A stretch of 7,620 nucleotides of DNA from Clostridia bacterium (GTDB lineage: Bacteria > Bacillota_A > Clostridia > Christensenellales > Aristaeellaceae): positions 1 to 7,620 of the forward strand of contig JAGBAU010000111.1 of the NCBI GenBank assembly GCA_017938785.1, in the 5' to 3' direction. Positions within the stretch are counted from its first letter, which is position 1, and each line of letters begins with the position of its first letter. Shown one piece after another: positions 1 through 4,483 of this stretch. Under the pieces are notes generated by a model that saw nothing but the letters and a program-made list of their open reading frames with translations, searched no databases and was not told where the DNA came from. The translations under genes and the position numbers were made by a program.

Positions 1-281
1 ATCCCCCGGCAGAAATCGGCGGCGCCTAGGTCGTTGCCCTGCGCGACTACCAGAAGAGCACCCGCGTAGAAGGCGACAAGGTGGAAGAGCTCACCCTGCC
101 CAAGAGCAACGTTCTCTACTTCGAGCTGGAAAACGACGCATGGGTATGCGTACGTCCCTCCGGCACCGAGCCCAAGATCAAGCTGTATGTGAACGCTGTA
201 TCCGATGCAGATGAAAAGACCCAGGCTCTGCTGAAGGTATACGCCGATGCAGCCGTAGCCATCCTGAACGAAAGAATGTAA
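1..281 (+). CDS. phosphoglucomutase / phospho-sugar mutase, C-terminal end (5' partial, interrupted by TAG)
   Basis: This is the 3' end of an alpha-D-phosphohexomutase gene; such cytosolic enzymes interconvert hexose 1- and 6-phosphates, feeding glycogen or cell-wall sugar synthesis. Codons run in frame from base 3 to TAA at 279-281. The last domain carries the family's phosphate-binding loop RPSGTEPKIK (bases 153-182), preceded by LPKSNVLYFELE, a combination typical of the long PgcA-like mutases of Bacillota. The reading frame is broken by TAG at 27-29, inside IGGA-stop-VVALRDY, where relatives have a lysine. Homology reads through on both sides without a frameshift, so this is a point nonsense change, a sequencing error near a contig end, or suppression. 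The GTG at 81 is an internal codon, not a credible start, because the family similarity begins upstream of it. The choice between phosphoglucomutase and phosphomannomutase cannot be made from this fragment. Confidence 0.85.
27..29 (+). other. in-frame amber codon replacing a conserved Lys codon
   Basis: The frame of the mutase reads Pro-Pro-Ala-Glu-Ile-Gly-Gly-Ala, then TAG, then Val-Val-Ala-Leu-Arg-Asp-Tyr. Relatives usually have IGGxKVV here, so one A-to-T change in AAG explains it. The main genes of the window end in TAA or TGA, and none of them has another internal TAG, so there is no sign of general TAG reassignment. Confidence 0.7.
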
Positions 282-300
282 TTCCGGAATTCCCTATTTA

Positions 301-325
301 TGGCGGGGGACAACGTCCCCCGCCA
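301..325. other. perfect GC-rich hairpin between the mutase gene and ychF
   Basis: GGCGGGGGAC (302-311) pairs exactly with GTCCCCCGCC (315-324), closed by T301-A325, with a 3-base loop AAC. The stem is very stable, but neither strand has a following U-run, so it is not a textbook intrinsic terminator. It lies 20 bases after the mutase stop and 25 bases before the ychF ribosome binding site. I see no convincing -35/-10 pair in 282-363, so ychF may depend on transcription passing through this hairpin. It could be a weak terminator, an mRNA 3'-end stabiliser or a processing site. Confidence 0.6.
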
Positions 326-363
326 ACAAATTCTAGTCTGAAACAATCTGGAGGAAAACACTT

Positions 364-1461
364 ATGAAACTTGGCGTTGTCGGCCTTCCCAATGTTGGTA
401 AGAGCACACTGTTCAATGCGATCACCTGTGCAGGCGCACAGGCTGCCAACTATCCCTTCTGCACCATCGAACCCAACACCGGCATCGTAGCCGTTCCGGA
501 TAAGCGTCTGGACGTGCTGGCTGAGATGTACAAGCCCGAGAAGTACACCCCCGCCACGCTGGAATTCGTGGATATCGCTGGTCTGGTGAAGGGCGCAAGC
601 CGCGGCGAAGGTCTGGGCAACAAGTTCCTCAGCCACATCCGCGAGGTGGACGCCATCGTGCACGTGGTTCGCTGCTTCGAGGATGACAACGTCATCCACG
701 TGGACGGCAGCGTGGACCCCGCCCGCGATATCGACGTCATCAACACCGAGCTGGTGCTGGCCGACATCGAAACCGTCACCAAGCGCGGCGAAAAGGCCGC
801 CGCCATGCTCAAGAAGGGCGACAAGAAGTATGCCGTGGAAGCCGAGGCCGCCAAGGTTCTGCTGGACCACCTGAACGAAGGCAAGCCCGCCCGCACGGCA
901 GAGCTTACCGACGACCAGGCTGCAGCCGTGCACGACTGGTTCCTGCTGACCATGAAGAAGGTCATCTATGCTGCCAACATCGGCGAGGAGGACCTCTCTA
1001 CCCCCGAAGAGGAGCTGGCGCTGGTGAAGCCCGTGCGCGAAATCGCCGAGAGCGAAGGCGCACAGGTTCTGGTCATCTGCGCACAGGTCGAGGAAGACAT
1101 CTCCCAGATGGAGCCCGATGAGAAGCAGATGTTCCTGGAGGATATGGGCATCGGCGAAAGCGGCCTTGACCGCCTGGTCACCCTGGGCTACAAGCTGCTG
1201 GGCCTGATCTCCTACCTGACCGCCGGTCCCCAGGAGGTCCGTGCCTGGACCATCACCAACGGCACCAAGGCTCCCCAGGCAGCCGGCAAGATTCATTCCG
1301 ACTTCGAGCGCGGCTTCATCCGTGCCGAAATCGTGCCCTACGAGGGCCTGGTTCGCGAAGGCAGCATCAACGCCTGCAAGGAAAAGGGCCTGGTTCGCTC
1401 CGAAGGCAAGGAATACGTAATGAAAGACGGCGATGTAACGCTGTTCCGCTTCAATGTCTGA
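364..1461 (+). CDS. ychF: ribosome-binding ATPase YchF (Obg family, OLA1-like)
   Basis: YchF is a cytosolic P-loop NTPase of the TRAFAC/Obg group that prefers ATP over GTP, binds the 70S ribosome and is linked to oxidative-stress responses and translation of leaderless mRNA. The 365-residue length is normal for the family. The G1 loop is GLPNVGKST at residues 7-15 and G3 is DIAG at 70-73. The G4 position reads NIGE at 205-208 in place of the NKxD of true GTPases, which is the change associated with ATP preference. A coiled-coil-like helical insert covers about 130-200. A C-terminal TGS domain (about 279-363) contains [12 protein letters not shown] and ends [13 protein letters not shown] ribosome binding site, GGAGG (350-354), sits 9 bases before the ATG. 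The stop overlaps the next start by 8 bases, so the protease gene is almost certainly co-transcribed. Confidence 0.97.
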   Translation: MKLGVVGLPNVGKSTLFNAITCAGAQAANYPFCTIEPNTGIVAVPDKRLDVLAEMYKPEKYTPATLEFVDIAGLVKGASRGEGLGNKFLSHIREVDAIVHVVRCFEDDNVIHVDGSVDPARDIDVINTELVLADIETVTKRGEKAAAMLKKGDKKYAVEAEAAKVLLDHLNEGKPARTAELTDDQAAAVHDWFLLTMKKVIYAANIGEEDLSTPEEELALVKPVREIAESEGAQVLVICAQVEEDISQMEPDEKQMFLEDMGIGESGLDRLVTLGYKLLGLISYLTAGPQEVRAWTITNGTKAPQAAGKIHSDFERGFIRAEIVPYEGLVREGSINACKEKGLVRSEGKEYVMKDGDVTLFRFNV

Positions 1462-2455
1462 GATTCATATTCGCATCGACAGGCGCGTGCCGAAGCCCGA
1501 GAGGCGTCCCACGCGCCTGAGCGCGTTGATTCTGTGGGTCATCGCTGCGGCAGGCTTGATGCTCTTTTCCCTGATCTCGCCGCTGCTCAACTCCCTGATG
1601 GGCGGCTGGAACCCCCATGTGCAGCTGCTGATCACCAACCTGCTGTACTACCTGCCCTTCTCTGCGCTGCCGATATTCATGCTGGCAAGGCGCACGCCGG
1701 GATTGTACATGGCCTACCGCCCCAATCCCATCTCGCTGTTCAACACCATATGCACCGTTGTTGTCGCCCTGCTGGGCATGTTCTTTGCCAACGACCTGGC
1801 GGTGCTGTGGTCCATTCCGCTGCAAAAGCTGGGTTTTGACGTGCTCTCCTCATCCCTGCCCGCAGCCACGAATACCTTTGAGCTGACGCTTTGCGTGATC
1901 TATGCTGCGGTACTGCCGGGCATATGCGAGGAATTCCTGTTCCGCGGAGTTGTGATGCCGTCCTTCGAAGAGGAAGGCACCAAGCGCGCCATGATCTCTT
2001 CCTCCCTGTTGTTTATGCTGGTGCACGGCAGCATCGCCGGTGCGCCCACCCAGTTCATCCTGGGTATGATTCTGGCCTACCTGGTGTTCTGGACCGATTC
2101 CATCTATGCAGGTCTCATCTACCACACGGTGCACAACGCCGCATCCATCCTGCTGCAGTTCGCCCAGGATCGTGCCATGGCCGTTTCCGATGTGTCGGCA
2201 CAGACCACCGACCTGCTGGAGATAATCGGCGGCCTGGAGGGCATGGCTGTGCTGGCCATGGAGGTTCTGCTCTCCGGCGCAATGATGCTCTTCACGCTGA
2301 AGATGTTCAAGCTCCGTGGCCGTTTGACAGGCATCACCGCAGAAGCAGGAGAAAAAAAGCGCCTGCGTGCCGCAGAATGGATCGTTCTGCTGGCGGGCAT
2401 TGCGCTCTGTATCGTGTTTTATGTCATGGATGTCATTTACATGCTGGGAGGCTGA
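1454..2455 (+). CDS. CPBP family intramembrane glutamic endopeptidase (CAAX protease/bacteriocin-processing type)
   Basis: This 333-residue multi-pass membrane protein belongs to the CPBP (Abi/Rce1-like) family, whose members cleave substrates within or next to the membrane; some give immunity to or mature bacteriocins. Hydrophobic segments lie at about 22-45, 57-77, 96-115, 143-157, 180-225, 260-287 and 308-330. All three family motifs are present: EEFLFRG (E159, E160, R164), FMLVH (F187, H191) and HTVHN (H224, N228), so the active site appears intact. The start ATG overlaps the end of ychF (ATGTCTGA) and no good Shine-Dalgarno precedes it, which suggests translation by reinitiation after ychF. 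A GGGAGG site for rlmH lies inside its last codons. The substrate cannot be told: no bacteriocin or prenyltransferase gene is nearby. The family assignment is secure; the biological role is open. Confidence 0.93.
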   Translation: MSEIHIRIDRRVPKPERRPTRLSALILWVIAAAGLMLFSLISPLLNSLMGGWNPHVQLLITNLLYYLPFSALPIFMLARRTPGLYMAYRPNPISLFNTICTVVVALLGMFFANDLAVLWSIPLQKLGFDVLSSSLPAATNTFELTLCVIYAAVLPGICEEFLFRGVVMPSFEEEGTKRAMISSSLLFMLVHGSIAGAPTQFILGMILAYLVFWTDSIYAGLIYHTVHNAASILLQFAQDRAMAVSDVSAQTTDLLEIIGGLEGMAVLAMEVLLSGAMMLFTLKMFKLRGRLTGITAEAGEKKRLRAAEWIVLLAGIALCIVFYVMDVIYMLGG

Positions 2456-2458
2456 GAA

Positions 2459-2935
2459 ATGAACGCTGCGATCATCTGCGTAGGAAAGCTCAAGGAAAAG
2501 TGGCAGCAGGACGGCTGCAATGAATACCTCAAGCGCCTCTCCCGCTACGGCAAGTATGAAATCATCCAAGTGGACGACCTGCGTGAGCCGGAAAACGCCT
2601 CCCCTGCCCAGATCAAGCAGATCATGGACAAGGAGGGCAAGGCCATCCTCGCGCGCATCCGCCCCACCGACCGGGTGATCGCCATGTGCATCAAGGCCAA
2701 GGCTCCGGATTCCGTGGGCCTGTCCGAACTGATGCAGAAATGGAGCCTGGACGGCAAGCGCAATGTGTTCATCATCGGCGGCTCCAACGGCATCTCCAAT
2801 GAAGTTCTGGCCCGGGCGGATGAGCGCGTATCCTTCTCCAATCTCACCTTCCCCCACGGGCTCATGCGCGTAATATTGCTGGAGCAGCTCTACCGCGCCG
2901 AGCGCATCCGCACGGGAGAAAAGTACCACAAATAA
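2459..2935 (+). CDS. rlmH: 23S rRNA (pseudouridine(1915)-N(3))-methyltransferase RlmH
   Basis: RlmH is a small homodimeric SPOUT methyltransferase that uses S-adenosylmethionine to methylate N3 of pseudouridine 1915 in helix 69 of 23S rRNA, acting late on assembled 70S ribosomes. At 158 residues it is full length. The S-adenosylmethionine-binding loop FIIGGSNGIS is at 104-113. The C-terminal knot reads TFPHGLMRVILLEQLYRAERI and ends GEKYHK, close to the PHQxxRVxLxEQxYRAxxI...PYHK pattern of the family; the usual Gln after PH is Gly135 here. The start is fixed by GGGAGG (2446-2451), 7 bases before the ATG. The gene begins 3 bases after the protease stop, so ychF, the protease and rlmH form one operon, ended by the terminator at 2937-2968. 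Confidence 0.97.
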   Translation: MNAAIICVGKLKEKWQQDGCNEYLKRLSRYGKYEIIQVDDLREPENASPAQIKQIMDKEGKAILARIRPTDRVIAMCIKAKAPDSVGLSELMQKWSLDGKRNVFIIGGSNGISNEVLARADERVSFSNLTFPHGLMRVILLEQLYRAERIRTGEKYHK

Positions 2936-2936
2936 C

Positions 2937-2968
2937 AAAAAAAGAGAACCCGAAGGTTCTCTTTTTTT
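2937..2968. terminator. bidirectional intrinsic terminator
   Basis: GAGAACC (2944-2950) pairs with GGTTCTC (2955-2961) around a CGAA loop. Seven A's (2937-2943) on the left face seven T's (2962-2968) on the right. The plus strand therefore has a GC-containing stem followed by a U-run, ending the ychF-protease-rlmH operon, and the minus strand has the same, ending the convergent gene at 2981-3409. It starts 2 bases after the rlmH stop codon. Confidence 0.93.
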
Positions 2969-2980
2969 AATGACTGTATA

Positions 2981-3409
2981 TCAGCCCGTATAGGCCGGAG
3001 CGTCGCAGCATCTGCCGGGGGTATAGCCCAGGAAATATGCCTCGTACAGGGTCAGCTTAGAGCCGCTTGCGTAAGCAAACTGGCAGGTGGGCATGTGGTA
3101 ATTCTGCTGATTGGCGGTTGCGTAGACGTAGATGGTTTCATCCTCTTCCGATTCCGCCGGCAGCACCACGGACTGGATGGTGGGCTGGGTATAGCCGCCG
3201 ATGATGGTTTCCGGCAGCTTAGGCCCGTAGACCTCGGCCTTTTTGTCATCGCCATAGAGCACGATGCCGCCCTCGGGCTTCTCGTAGGGGGAGGGCGCAA
3301 TGATGACCGCCGCCAGGGCAACCATGATAACGCCAAAGGACAGCAGCGTTCTCTTCATGCTGCTGCGCTTCTTTTTCGCGCTTTTGCGACCCTGTTTGCG
3401 GTTCTGCAA
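2981..3409 (-). CDS. membrane-anchored hypothetical protein with C-terminal His/Cys motif
   Basis: I cannot assign this 142-residue protein a function. Residues 1-20 are strongly basic, and 21-39 form one hydrophobic helix (TLLSFGVIMVALAAVIIAP) with no obvious signal peptidase or lipobox site, so it is probably a signal anchor with the rest outside the cell. A Pro/Gly-rich linker and an acidic stretch (ESEEDE, 86-91) lead to a C-terminal module: YVYATANQQNYH, H105-x3-C109, then LTLYEAYFLGYTPGRCC (C134, C135). This resembles the small putative metal-binding module with pattern HxxxC...A...GYxPCxxC found at the ends of secreted nucleases and surface proteins, but the last cysteines are adjacent here rather than CxxC. 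The start is taken at TTG 3409: an in-frame TAA lies just upstream at 3415-3413, AAGGGA lies 10 bases before it, and a promoter is positioned to match. ATG 3358 (residue 18) is the alternative but has no ribosome binding site. Confidence 0.72.
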   Translation of the reverse strand: MQNRKQGRKSAKKKRSSMKRTLLSFGVIMVALAAVIIAPSPYEKPEGGIVLYGDDKKAEVYGPKLPETIIGGYTQPTIQSVVLPAESEEDETIYVYATANQQNYHMPTCQFAYASGSKLTLYEAYFLGYTPGRCCDAPAYTG

Positions 3410-3419
3410 TGCTTACACG

Positions 3420-3425
3420 TCCCTT
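3420..3425 (-). promoter_or_regulatory. ribosome binding site supporting TTG start at 3409
   Basis: On the minus strand AAGGGA (3425-3420) lies 10 bases before TTG 3409, a slightly long but workable spacing. No comparable site precedes the in-frame ATG at 3358, so the longer protein with the basic N-terminus is preferred. Confidence 0.5.
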
Positions 3426-3460
3426 GTATCGATTCTTATCGACAAATTATCATAATATAT

Positions 3461-3489
3461 ATTATACCCCCTGATTCTTCCATTTTCAA
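3461..3489 (-). promoter_or_regulatory. sigma-A promoter for the minus-strand membrane protein gene
   Basis: Read on the minus strand, TTGAAA (3489-3484) and TATAAT (3466-3461) are 17 bases apart. Transcription would start near 3454, giving a leader of about 45 bases before TTG 3409. The -10 box lies inside a 14-bp AT palindrome, ATAATATATATTAT (3452-3465). Confidence 0.8.
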
Positions 3490-3588
3490 AGAATACGGAC
3501 AAGCTTCAATCTTTCATGTTTCTTTGGTGATAAGTGTAATATCTCTGAAATATTTTCGGTTTCTCCGGATCCGCTTAACCTGATTTAC

Positions 3589-3617
3589 TTGACAGCTGTC
3601 ACAATTTTTTCTATAAT
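3589..3617 (+). promoter_or_regulatory. consensus sigma-A promoter for the J-domain gene
   Basis: TTGACA (3589-3594) and TATAAT (3612-3617) match the housekeeping consensus exactly, with the optimal 17-base spacer. The predicted start near 3624 gives a leader of about 42 bases to TTG 3666. It is divergent from the minus-strand promoter at 3461-3489, with about 170 bases between the two start sites. Confidence 0.88.
3590..3601. repeat. 12-bp perfect palindrome over the -35 box (possible operator)
   Basis: TGACAGCTGTCA is a perfect inverted repeat that covers five of the six -35 bases and enters the spacer. A dimeric repressor bound here would block the promoter. No regulator gene is in the window, and I cannot name a factor, so the operator role is inference only; part of the symmetry comes from the -35 sequence itself. 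Confidence 0.4.
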
Positions 3618-3653
3618 CGGAATAAATAAGGAATGTTTGAATATCTTCATTTT

Positions 3654-3659
3654 GAGGTG
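3654..3659 (+). promoter_or_regulatory. ribosome binding site deciding the TTG start at 3666
   Basis: GAGGTG lies 6 bases before TTG 3666. The upstream in-frame ATG at 3633 has AAGGA directly against it with no spacing, and it would leave only about 9 bases of leader from the predicted transcription start. The TTG start yields MNPYEVLNV, where J-domain proteins normally begin. Confidence 0.75.
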
Positions 3660-3665
3660 AAATCC

Positions 3666-4157
3666 TTGAATCCATACGAAGTACTCAACGTGCCGCCGCG
3701 CTCCACGAAGGCTGAAATCCGCAATGCCTATCGTACCCTCGCGCGCCGCTGGCATCCGGATCGCTTCATGGAGGGGCCGGAGCGGGATTGGGCCAATGAA
3801 AAGATGGCCCAGATCAACGCCGCCTACCATGCCTGCCTGCATGAACCCCACCAGCTGGTGGAGGCTGAATCCGATGGCCGGCAGCTCAAGCGCATCGAGG
3901 AATTGATCAATGGCGGCCAGTATCCCATGGCCCGGCAGATGCTGATGAACATCGCCACCCGCTGCGCGGAGTGGAATTATCTGTTCGGTGCAGTGCTGCT
4001 GAAGACCAGCGATGTGAAGAAGGCACTGATCTATTTTTCCGTTGCCGCCCACCAGCAGCCGGAAAACGCCAAGTATGCCCGGGCGCTGAAGGAAGCGCAG
4101 AATGCCCAGGCTGAACAGCGCACGGGCCTGTTCGCCCGAATTCGCCGTTCCCGTTGA
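3666..4157 (+). CDS. J-domain (DnaJ-like) protein with TPR-like C-terminal helices
   Basis: This protein of 163 residues (174 if started at ATG 3633) has an N-terminal J domain, the module that stimulates the ATPase of Hsp70/DnaK. Residues 1-58 read NPYEVLNVPPRSTKAEIRNAYRTLARRWHPDRF, with the catalytic HPD at 30-32, then helix IV-like WANEKMAQINAAYHACL. There is no Gly/Phe region and no zinc-finger domain, so it is not DnaJ itself but a small class C J-protein. From about residue 75 to 145 it forms amphipathic helices with TPR-like spacing (GGQYPMARQMLMNIATRCAE, LLKTSDVKKALIYFSVAAHQQPENAKY), probably for client or partner binding. The last residues are basic (ARIRRSR). It appears monocistronic, with its own promoter upstream and a terminator that overlaps its stop codon. 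Its specific client is unknown. Confidence 0.9.
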   Translation: MNPYEVLNVPPRSTKAEIRNAYRTLARRWHPDRFMEGPERDWANEKMAQINAAYHACLHEPHQLVEAESDGRQLKRIEELINGGQYPMARQMLMNIATRCAEWNYLFGAVLLKTSDVKKALIYFSVAAHQQPENAKYARALKEAQNAQAEQRTGLFARIRRSR

Positions 4158-4183
4158 ACAGAGGGGAAGCGGCGTTTTATTTT
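4143..4183 (+). terminator. intrinsic terminator of the J-domain gene, overlapping its 3' end
   Basis: CGCCG-TTCCC (4143-4152) pairs with GGGAA (4164-4168) and CGGCG (4170-4174) with a single bulged G4169 and an 11-base loop, followed by TTTTATTTT. The left arm and the TGA stop are within the coding sequence, so the last codons double as terminator. Confidence 0.8.
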
Positions 4184-4196
4184 ACCTGCAAAACCC

Positions 4197-4225
4197 TTTA
4201 CAAGCCGCACTTTTGCCGCTATAAT
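4197..4225 (+). promoter_or_regulatory. sigma-A promoter for the T-box-ileS transcript
   Basis: TTTACA (4197-4202) and TATAAT (4220-4225) are separated by 17 bases. Transcription should start near 4232, just before the T-box leader, and just after the terminator of the upstream gene. Confidence 0.85.
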
Positions 4226-4231
4226 AAGTAA

Positions 4232-4470
4232 GGATATATGCTTTGAAGAGGACTGCCTGGGGAATGCCCCGCATAGCGAGCCGAAGTTTGGTGCAAGTTC
4301 GGCCGGCCGCGCCCGCAGGAAATCACCTCTGAGCAGCGAACCGAACGTCTCCGATCAGTAGGCTTCGCCGGGTCTGCCCGTTACAGCAGATACAAGTGGG
4401 TGCATTCTGCACCAATTTGGGTGGTACCGCGAGCGTCTTCGTCCCATGGGATGAAGGCGAATTTTATTTT
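4232..4470 (+). promoter_or_regulatory. T-box riboswitch, isoleucine-specific
   Basis: This leader senses uncharged tRNA-Ile and allows transcription of ileS when charging falls. Stem I is closed by AGAGG (4247-4251) with CCTCT (4326-4330). The specifier loop reads GAA-ATC-A with the specifier ATC (Ile) at 4322-4324. The apical part has GCCGAA...TTCGGC around a loop containing GGTG, matching the GNUG-type element. A short stem GGTGCA/TGCACC (4399-4404 with 4408-4413) fits stem III. The conserved T-box GGTGGTACCGCG is at 4420-4431. In the antiterminator, TGGG (4418-4421) pairs with CCCA (4443-4446) and GCG (4429-4431) with CGT (4440-4442), leaving TGGTACC as the 7-base bulge. Its TGGT pairs with an ACCA tRNA end, fitting the A discriminator base of tRNA-Ile. 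The region fills the gene-free stretch before ileS. Confidence 0.96.
4434..4470 (+). terminator. T-box terminator (alternative to the antiterminator)
   Basis: CGTCTTCGTCC (4434-4444) pairs with GGATGAAGGCG (4449-4459), with two G-U pairs and loop CATG, followed by the U-rich AATTTTATTTT (4460-4470). Its left arm shares bases 4440-4444 with the antiterminator, so the two folds exclude each other. The ileS ribosome binding site follows immediately at 4471-4477. Confidence 0.9.
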
Positions 4471-4483
4471 GGAGGAGAACAGC

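Noticed and set aside
27..29. TAG as pyrrolysine or reassigned sense codon
   Set aside because: The mutase is not a known pyrrolysine protein, no pyl genes are in view, and no other conserved gene here has internal TAG. Mutation or error is simpler.
298..1296. 332-codon minus-strand open frame opposite ychF
   Set aside because: It is a shadow of the highly conserved ychF, with low-complexity Gly/His/Val-rich translation and no family motif.
1454..2455. CPBP protease as part of a bacteriocin or phage-abortive-infection locus
   Set aside because: No small precursor peptide, ABC transporter or regulator is adjacent; the gene is embedded in a housekeeping operon.
1891..2523. 210-codon plus-strand open frame in another frame of the protease gene
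   Set aside because: It is Arg/His/Cys-rich shadow coding; the CPBP frame has all catalytic motifs and membrane segments, so this frame cannot be the real one.
1850..2938. 362-codon minus-strand open frame across the protease gene and rlmH
   Set aside because: It spans two well-supported plus-strand genes and begins in the bidirectional terminator; the translation is His/Gln/Ala-rich without motifs.
3569..3576. CGGATCCG short palindrome upstream of the J-domain promoter
   Set aside because: Eight symmetric bases are expected by chance in a window this size, and it lies upstream of the promoter without a partner.
3095..3583. 162-codon plus-strand frame opposite the small membrane protein gene
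   Set aside because: The minus-strand frame has promoter, ribosome binding site and anchor helix. The plus frame runs through the AT-rich promoter region and has no motif.
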